From Dehalococcoidia bacterium (lineage in GTDB: Bacteria; Chloroflexota; Dehalococcoidia; Dehalococcoidales; JAUVZE01), in assembly GCA_004376435.1 (NCBI GenBank), contig SOJS01000100.1, positions 1-9,992 on the forward strand: a stretch of 9,992 nt of DNA, given 5' to 3'. Below are positions 6,315 through 9,992 of this stretch, piece after piece. Each line of letters begins with the position of its first letter. Within the stretch, counting starts at the first letter, position 1. Position numbers and translations under genes: made by a program. A model generated the notes under the pieces. The model made no database searches and was not told where the DNA came from. It saw only the letters and a program-made list of their open reading frames with translations.

Positions 6315-7407
6315 AACAGAACCCTTTATTCTCAATATAGGTCCGGTACATCCGAGCACCCACGGTGTGTTTCGCATGAGAACAACCCTTGATGGAGAGG
6401 TTGTTGTTGATGTAGAGCCGGTTTTTGGCTATCTGCACCGTGGCATTGAGAAGCTGGCTGAGGAGAGGACCTATACCGGCGTCATCCCGCTCACCGACCG
6501 GCTGGATTACGTAGCCTCAATGAGCAACAATCTGGCTTACTGTTTAGCCGTGGAAAAGCTGGCTGGGATTTCTGTTCCTGAGCGGGCTGAATACCTGCGG
6601 GTCATCTTAGCCGAGCTCCAGCGCATTGCCAGCCACCTGATTGCTGTCGGCGCTTTCTTAAATGACTGCGGTGCCTTCTTTACCCCCTTCCTATATATGT
6701 TCCGGGAGAGGGAGAAGATTGTTGACCTCTTTGAGATGGTCAGTGGTCAGCGGCTGCTCTATAACTATATGAGAATCGGCGGCTTTAACCAGGATGTCCC
6801 CGATGAATTCCTGCCGGCTCTGGATAAGTTACTTGCCCAGATGCCTCGCTTTATTGAAGAATATGAGCGCCTGCTTAAAGAAAACGAGATACTGCTGGCG
6901 CGCGCCAAGGGCGTGGGCATCCTGCCCAAGGAGGTAGCCATCAATATCTCGGCTAGCGGTCCCGTGCTCAGGGCAAGCGGGGTTAAATGGGATATTCGCA
7001 AGAAAGACCCCTACTCCATCTATGACCGCTTTGACTTTGATATTCCCACCGGTGAAGTTGGTGACTGCTATGACCGCTACCGGGTAAGGGTGGAGGAGAT
7101 GCGCCAGAGCCTGCGCATTATCAACCAAGCCAGAAGGCAGCTACCAGCCGGAGAGGTAAAAAGCGAGGTGCCCCATCTGGTTCGCCCACCAGCGGGGGAA
7201 GCCTACGCCCATATTGAGGCACCCAAGGGCGAGCTCGGCTTCCATCTGGTATCAGACAATTCTATTGCCCCCTACCGCTGCCATATCCGAGCACCCAGCC
7301 TGCTCAACCTGACAGCGCTGCGTGATATGGCTATTGGCTGGAAGGTGGCTGACCTTATCATTATCTTTGGCAGTATTGATATTGTCATGGGCGAGATTGA
7401 TAGATAG
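6304..7407 (+). CDS. nuoD: Complex I subunit NuoD (49 kDa subunit)
   Basis: This 367-residue subunit forms the quinone-binding pocket together with NuoB. Signature regions are NIGPVHPSTHGVFRM (11-25, with H16 and H20 in the quinone-site loop), YLHRGIEKLAEERTY, DRLDYVASMSNNLAY, RASGVKWDIRKKDPYSIYDR, and the C-terminal MGEIDR. It lacks the N- and C-terminal CxxC pairs that bind nickel in the homologous hydrogenase large subunits, so it is a complex I protein. The ATG at 6304 is chosen because homology starts there. An upstream in-frame TTG (6259) would only add 15 residues translated out of frame from nuoC. AAGGA lies just two bases before the ATG, and the gene overlaps nuoC by 11 bases, pointing to coupled translation. 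nuoH follows after two bases, with no nuoE, F or G between. Confidence 0.95.
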   Translation: MVLKTEPFILNIGPVHPSTHGVFRMRTTLDGEVVVDVEPVFGYLHRGIEKLAEERTYTGVIPLTDRLDYVASMSNNLAYCLAVEKLAGISVPERAEYLRVILAELQRIASHLIAVGAFLNDCGAFFTPFLYMFREREKIVDLFEMVSGQRLLYNYMRIGGFNQDVPDEFLPALDKLLAQMPRFIEEYERLLKENEILLARAKGVGILPKEVAINISASGPVLRASGVKWDIRKKDPYSIYDRFDFDIPTGEVGDCYDRYRVRVEEMRQSLRIINQARRQLPAGEVKSEVPHLVRPPAGEAYAHIEAPKGELGFHLVSDNSIAPYRCHIRAPSLLNLTALRDMAIGWKVADLIIIFGSIDIVMGEIDR

Positions 7408-7409
7408 CG

Positions 7410-8528
7410 ATGATATTAAATTCTAGCCTCAATTCAATAGCTTACTCATCAACCCTGCCCCCTGACTGGCCAGGCGGGTTCTGGTGGCACTGGCTACTAT
7501 TTACCGTTATCATCATCGTCTTTGCCCTGACTTTGGTGATGGGCTTTATCTGGATTGAGCGGCGGGGTATGGGGCGGATGCAGGCGCGCCTCGGTCCCAA
7601 CCAGGCTGGTCCCTTTGGCCTCCTGCAGCCAGTGGCTGATGCCCTCAAGATATTGCTCAAGGAGGACATTATCCCGGCTAAGGCAGACAGGATAGTCCAC
7701 TGGCTGGCACCAGTGGTTGCCTTTGCGCCGGCGCTGATGATTTTTGCCGTGGTGCCCTTTGGCGACGGCGCCATGCTGGCTGATTTAGACATCGGCATCC
7801 TCTATGTGGTGGCCATAGCCTCAATTTCAGCCATCGGCATATTTATGGCTGGCTGGGGCTCCAGCAATAAGTACTCAATGCTCGGCGCCATGCGTGGTAT
7901 CGCCTCAGTGGTCAGCTACGAGATTCCAGTGGTGCTGGCTATCGCCGGTGTGGTGCTGGTAGCCGGCTCAATGTCATTGAACCAGATTGTTTTAGCCCAG
8001 GACATACCTTTTATTCTGCTCCAGCCGCTGGGCTTTCTCCTCTTTTTTATCGGCGGCTGTGCCGAAATAAACCGCAGCCCCTTTGACCTCATGGAGGCTG
8101 ACTCAGAGCTTACCGCCGGCTTTCACACCGAATACTCAGGGATGAAATTTGCCATGTTCTATCTGATGGAATACGCTGAAGCCGTAGCCATCTCGGCGAT
8201 AATCGCCACATTATTCCTCGGTGGCTGGCGGGGACCGCTGCTGCCGCCATGGCTGTGGTTTGTGCTCAAGGTGATTTTCGTCTTCTTTATCATGGTCTGG
8301 ACGCGGACAACCCTGCCCAGAGTAAGGATTGACCAGCTAATGGCACTGGCCTGGAAGTTTCTCTTCCCGCTGGCGCTGATTAACCTGATTGTTACCGCCA
8401 TACAGATATTGGTCTGGCCCGACGCCCTACCCTGGATATTGGTGCCAATTAATCTGGCAATAATGGCGTTACTGATACTGCTGTGGTCTAAATTATTTAA
8501 GTTAGGATGGGGTAGAGTTGAAGTTTGA
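7410..8528 (+). CDS. nuoH: Complex I subunit NuoH
   Basis: This 372-residue polytopic membrane protein joins the membrane arm to the quinone chamber. About eight membrane segments are visible, the first at about residues 27-49. It is followed by the conserved E50-R-R and the loop RLGPNQAGPFGLLQPVAD (60-77). The second signature, E219-I-N-R-S-P-F-D-L, continues through E229, E233 and the HTEYSGMKFAMF segment; these acidic loop residues are thought to link quinone reduction to proton movement. WTRTTLPRVRIDQLM marks the later cytoplasmic loop. The ATG is two bases after the nuoD stop with no strong ribosome binding site. The N-terminal 20 or so residues are less conserved, so the true start could be slightly different. 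The end overlaps nuoI by 11 bases. Confidence 0.95.
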   Translation: MILNSSLNSIAYSSTLPPDWPGGFWWHWLLFTVIIIVFALTLVMGFIWIERRGMGRMQARLGPNQAGPFGLLQPVADALKILLKEDIIPAKADRIVHWLAPVVAFAPALMIFAVVPFGDGAMLADLDIGILYVVAIASISAIGIFMAGWGSSNKYSMLGAMRGIASVVSYEIPVVLAIAGVVLVAGSMSLNQIVLAQDIPFILLQPLGFLLFFIGGCAEINRSPFDLMEADSELTAGFHTEYSGMKFAMFYLMEYAEAVAISAIIATLFLGGWRGPLLPPWLWFVLKVIFVFFIMVWTRTTLPRVRIDQLMALAWKFLFPLALINLIVTAIQILVWPDALPWILVPINLAIMALLILLWSKLFKLGWGRVEV

Positions 8529-9015
8529 ACGGTATGGAATTGGCATCGCCAAAGGCTTGAGGGTAACCATAAGGCACCTGTTTCGCCACCCGGTAACGGT
8601 GCAGTATCCTGAGCAGAGGCTGAATATCTCGCGTCGGACGCGGGGTAACGAGCTTATCTGGGACAAGGTAAAATGCACTGGCTGCGCCACCTGTGCTAAG
8701 AGCTGTCCCCAAGGGGCGATTCAGATTGTGACCTCAACCAGTATGGAAGAAAATAAATATGAAGTTGAGCAGATTGAGGTAGACACTGGCTACTGCATCT
8801 CCTGTGGCTTATGTGTTGAAGCCTGCCCCTTTGAGGCACTTTATATGGGTTATGCCTATGAGCGGGCGAAATATCGCCGTGGCGAGGTAGTGCAAGCTAA
8901 CGAACAGCTGCTGCCATCACCACAGAGGCAGCGCAGTGGCTACATGTACCCCAAGATTGCCGATGAACTACCGCGGCAGACCCTGCTTATAGAGAGGATT
9001 ACCGAGGAGAAATAA
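8518..9015 (+). CDS. nuoI: Complex I subunit NuoI (two [4Fe-4S] ferredoxin-like subunit)
   Basis: This 165-residue subunit has two classical cluster motifs. C53-x2-C56-x2-C59-x3-C63-P reads CTGCATCAKSCP, and C93-x2-C96-x2-C99-x3-C103-P reads CISCGLCVEACP. In complex I these hold clusters N6a and N6b, which feed electrons to N2 in NuoB. YPEQRLNISRRTRG before the first motif and FEALYMGYAYERA after the second fit NuoI. The start is TTG at 8518, inside the end of nuoH, with a purine-rich AGGATGGGG upstream; no in-frame ATG lies near the family N-terminus. With NuoE, F and G absent from the operon, NuoI would be the outermost iron-sulfur subunit and a plausible entry point for electrons from ferredoxin or another donor. 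That last point is inference. Confidence 0.95.
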   Translation: MKFERYGIGIAKGLRVTIRHLFRHPVTVQYPEQRLNISRRTRGNELIWDKVKCTGCATCAKSCPQGAIQIVTSTSMEENKYEVEQIEVDTGYCISCGLCVEACPFEALYMGYAYERAKYRRGEVVQANEQLLPSPQRQRSGYMYPKIADELPRQTLLIERITEEK

Positions 9016-9503
9016 TGGGACTTGTTGTTGCCTTCTGGATATTAGCCGTCGTCGGCATACTAGGCGCTTTGGGCGTGGTCCTGCTGCGCAATATCTTTCG
9101 GGCATCCCTGTGTCTGGTCCTGTGCTTTCTGGCGGTGGCTGGAATTTATGCCACCTTAAGTGCCGACTTTCTGGCGGGGGTGCAGGTTCTGGTCTATGTC
9201 GGCGCCATCGCCGTACTGATTATTCTGGCTATTATGCTCACCAGAGAGGTGGAGCGGGGTAGCCTCTCCAACAGGCTGCGCATTCCAGCCTTTCTGGTGG
9301 CAGTACTGTTTCTGGGGGTGGTTAGCTTTGCCATCCTTAACAGCCTGTGGTCGGTGTCAGCCCTGCCACCTCTTGAGCCGACGACAGCCGCCCTCGCCAA
9401 CAGGCTTTTCGGTGAAGGTGGCTTTATACTAGCGGTCGAGATTGCCGCCGTCCTTTTGCTGGCGGCTATTTTAGGAGCTATCGTTTTGGTCAGGGAGAAG
9501 TAA
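9015..9503 (+). CDS. nuoJ: Complex I subunit NuoJ
   Basis: This 162-residue membrane subunit has five predicted hydrophobic segments. The family core is VQVLVYVGAIAVLIIL (from residue 56), with Y61 in the YVGAI helix that in complex I structures carries a pi-bulge implicated in proton transfer. The last segment, EIAAVLLLAAILGAIVLV, is also typical. The ATG overlaps the nuoI stop by one base (TAATG), so translation is likely coupled. Length is normal. Confidence 0.94.
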   Translation: MGLVVAFWILAVVGILGALGVVLLRNIFRASLCLVLCFLAVAGIYATLSADFLAGVQVLVYVGAIAVLIILAIMLTREVERGSLSNRLRIPAFLVAVLFLGVVSFAILNSLWSVSALPPLEPTTAALANRLFGEGGFILAVEIAAVLLLAAILGAIVLVREK

Positions 9504-9507
9504 AAAG

Positions 9508-9819
9508 GTGGCTATTGGTTTAGAGCATTACCTGATACTGTCAGCCGTTCTTTTCTCCATCGGGCTGTATGGAGCGCTGGCAAAGCGCAGCGCCATAGTC
9601 ATTCTGATGTCCATTGAGCTGATGCTCAACGGGGTCAACATTGCCATGGTCGCCTTCTCGCGCTATATCGTGCCCCTACTGCTGACAGGACAGGTCTTTG
9701 CCATTTTCATTATCGTGGTGGCTGCCGCTGAGGCAGCGGTTGGTCTGGCGATAATACTGACCATTTACCGCCACCGCCAAACAATAGATGCTACCAAAAT
9801 TGATTTAATGAAGTGGTAG
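9508..9819 (+). CDS. nuoK: Complex I subunit NuoK
   Basis: This 103-residue protein has three membrane segments (about 4-24, 28-50 and 60-87) and is the small proton-channel subunit of the membrane arm. The two conserved intramembrane glutamates are present: E37 in MSIELMLNGVN and E75 in VVAAAEAAVGLAI. The start is GTG four bases after the nuoJ stop, with AGGGAG about 10 bases upstream. In most operons nuoL follows immediately; here about 150 bases of palindromic repeat come first. Confidence 0.95.
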   Translation: MAIGLEHYLILSAVLFSIGLYGALAKRSAIVILMSIELMLNGVNIAMVAFSRYIVPLLLTGQVFAIFIIVVAAAEAAVGLAIILTIYRHRQTIDATKIDLMKW

Positions 9820-9839
9820 TTTAGCTTTTACGGGAGTAG

Positions 9840-9864
9840 TTTGAAGGGGCGAAGCCCTTTCAAA
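9840..9864. repeat. Hairpin 1 of the repeat
   Basis: TTTGAAGGGGC (9840-9850) pairs with GCCCTTTCAAA (9854-9864) over 11 positions, with one G-T wobble and a GAA loop. No T-run follows on the + strand, so it should not stop nuo transcription. Confidence 0.8.
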
Positions 9865-9891
9865 ACCGGTCTGTCTTGAGGAGGGGTGAAT

Positions 9892-9937
9892 AAAAAGGGA
9901 GTGGGAGAGGGACTCCGTCCCTCTCCAAAAACCACTC
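9892..9937 (-). terminator. Hairpin 2 of the repeat, terminator-like on the minus strand
   Basis: GGAGAGGGAC (9904-9913) and GTCCCTCTCC (9917-9926) form a perfect 10-bp stem. GAGTGG (9899-9904) and CCACTC (9932-9937) can extend it across an A-rich bulge. On the - strand the stem is followed by CC and then five T (9896-9892), the layout of an intrinsic terminator. On the + strand there is no T-run. It could stop antisense transcripts entering the nuo operon; function is inferred. Confidence 0.4.
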
Positions 9938-9939
9938 TT

Positions 9940-9966
9940 CCCCCTCTCCTTGATAAGGAGAGGGGG
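9940..9966. repeat. Hairpin 3 of the repeat
   Basis: CCCCCTCTCCTT (9940-9951) pairs perfectly with AAGGAGAGGGGG (9955-9966) around a GAT loop, 12 bp. Its left arm could also pair with the G-rich arm of hairpin 2, so alternative folds exist. No T-run follows on the + strand. Confidence 0.85.
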
Positions 9967-9977
9967 ATACAGGGGGT

Positions 9978-9992
9978 GAGGTAGATAATATG
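9978..9992 (+). promoter_or_regulatory. Ribosome binding site and probable start codon of the next gene (nuoL expected)
   Basis: GAGGT (9978-9982), the last bases of the repeat, lies seven bases before ATG at 9990-9992, the final codon of the window. Gene order nuoABCDHIJK makes nuoL the expected product, but no coding sequence is visible, so the identity is inference. Confidence 0.5.

Larger units (their letters stand above)
9834..9982. repeat. Composite GC-rich palindromic repeat between nuoK and the next gene
   Basis: About 150 bases hold three hairpins in a row, detailed separately, with purine-rich links. The composition differs sharply from the flanking genes, and no conserved protein is encoded. 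It resembles a dispersed intergenic repeat or a small non-autonomous element. I recall similar CCCCTCTCC/GGAGAGGGG repeats in uncultured Dehalococcoidia genomes but cannot verify copies here. Only an 11-base piece of it recurs in this window (2137-2147). Confidence 0.7.

Noticed and set aside
5269..7407. The possibility that nuoB/nuoD belong to a membrane-bound [NiFe] hydrogenase.
   Set aside because: NuoD lacks both CxxC pairs needed for nickel, and nuoA, H, I, J and K form a standard complex I set.
9840..9864. Hairpin 1 as an intrinsic terminator of the nuo operon after nuoK.
   Set aside because: No T-run follows on the + strand, and an ATG with a good ribosome binding site lies just downstream, so read-through is more likely.
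9886..9982. A short open frame of about 32 codons from GTG at 9886, with a GAGGAGG sequence just before it, running through the repeat.
   Set aside because: It is made wholly of hairpin arms, low in complexity, and has no recognisable family. Open frames through GC-rich palindromes are common by chance.
1..9992. CRISPR array, tRNA, rRNA, transposase or phage genes.
   Set aside because: No regularly spaced repeats, tRNA-like folds, rRNA signatures or mobile-element proteins were seen; nearly all of the window is accounted for by housekeeping-type genes.

Overview
The window carries 13 protein-coding genes, 12 complete and one cut by the left edge, and almost no non-coding space. It looks like a bacterial chromosome of moderate GC content. 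Starts are a mix of ATG, GTG and TTG with Shine-Dalgarno sequences, promoters are of the sigma-70 type, and genes in each cluster are packed with 1-11 base overlaps. The NADH-dehydrogenase-like operon lacks nuoEFG, the NuoA and NuoD sequences have a Dehalococcoides-like flavour, and GC-rich palindromic repeats end the window. Together these suggest an uncultured Chloroflexota (Dehalococcoidia) member; this is inference from remembered family features, not from a database search.

Left part (1-4733), sugar-nucleotide, trehalose and oxidative-stress genes. The 3' end of glgC (ADP-glucose pyrophosphorylase) is followed on the + strand by galT (hexose-1-phosphate uridylyltransferase family). Convergent to these, on the - strand, lies sod-otsA-otsB: an unusual Fe/Mn superoxide dismutase, trehalose-6-phosphate synthase and trehalose-6-phosphate phosphatase. 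otsA and otsB overlap by one base (TAGTG). GlgC and GalT handle glucose-1-phosphate and nucleotide sugars. OtsA and OtsB consume a nucleotide-glucose and glucose-6-phosphate to make trehalose, a compatible solute. Placing a superoxide dismutase upstream of otsAB suggests a stress-response transcript.

Middle (4734-4906), a 173-base divergent promoter region. The sod side has a perfect extended -10 (TGaTATAAT) framed by a perfect 6-bp inverted repeat. The nuo side has TTGCCT-18-TATACT and a strong ribosome binding site in front of a TTG start.

Right part (4907-9819), nuoABCDHIJK of respiratory complex I. NuoB, C, D and I form the connecting/quinone module; NuoA, H, J and K are membrane subunits. 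The NADH-oxidising module (NuoE, F, G) is absent between nuoD and nuoH, so the electron donor cannot be read from this locus. nuoL, M and N would be expected downstream.

Right edge (about 9834-9982) is a composite palindromic repeat with three GC-rich hairpins inserted just after nuoK. Its last bases supply what looks like the ribosome binding site for an ATG at 9990-9992, probably the next nuo gene. I see no wholly undescribed system. The points most worth a second look are the intra-operon repeat, the atypical superoxide dismutase active site, the NuoA substitution and the operator-like palindrome.
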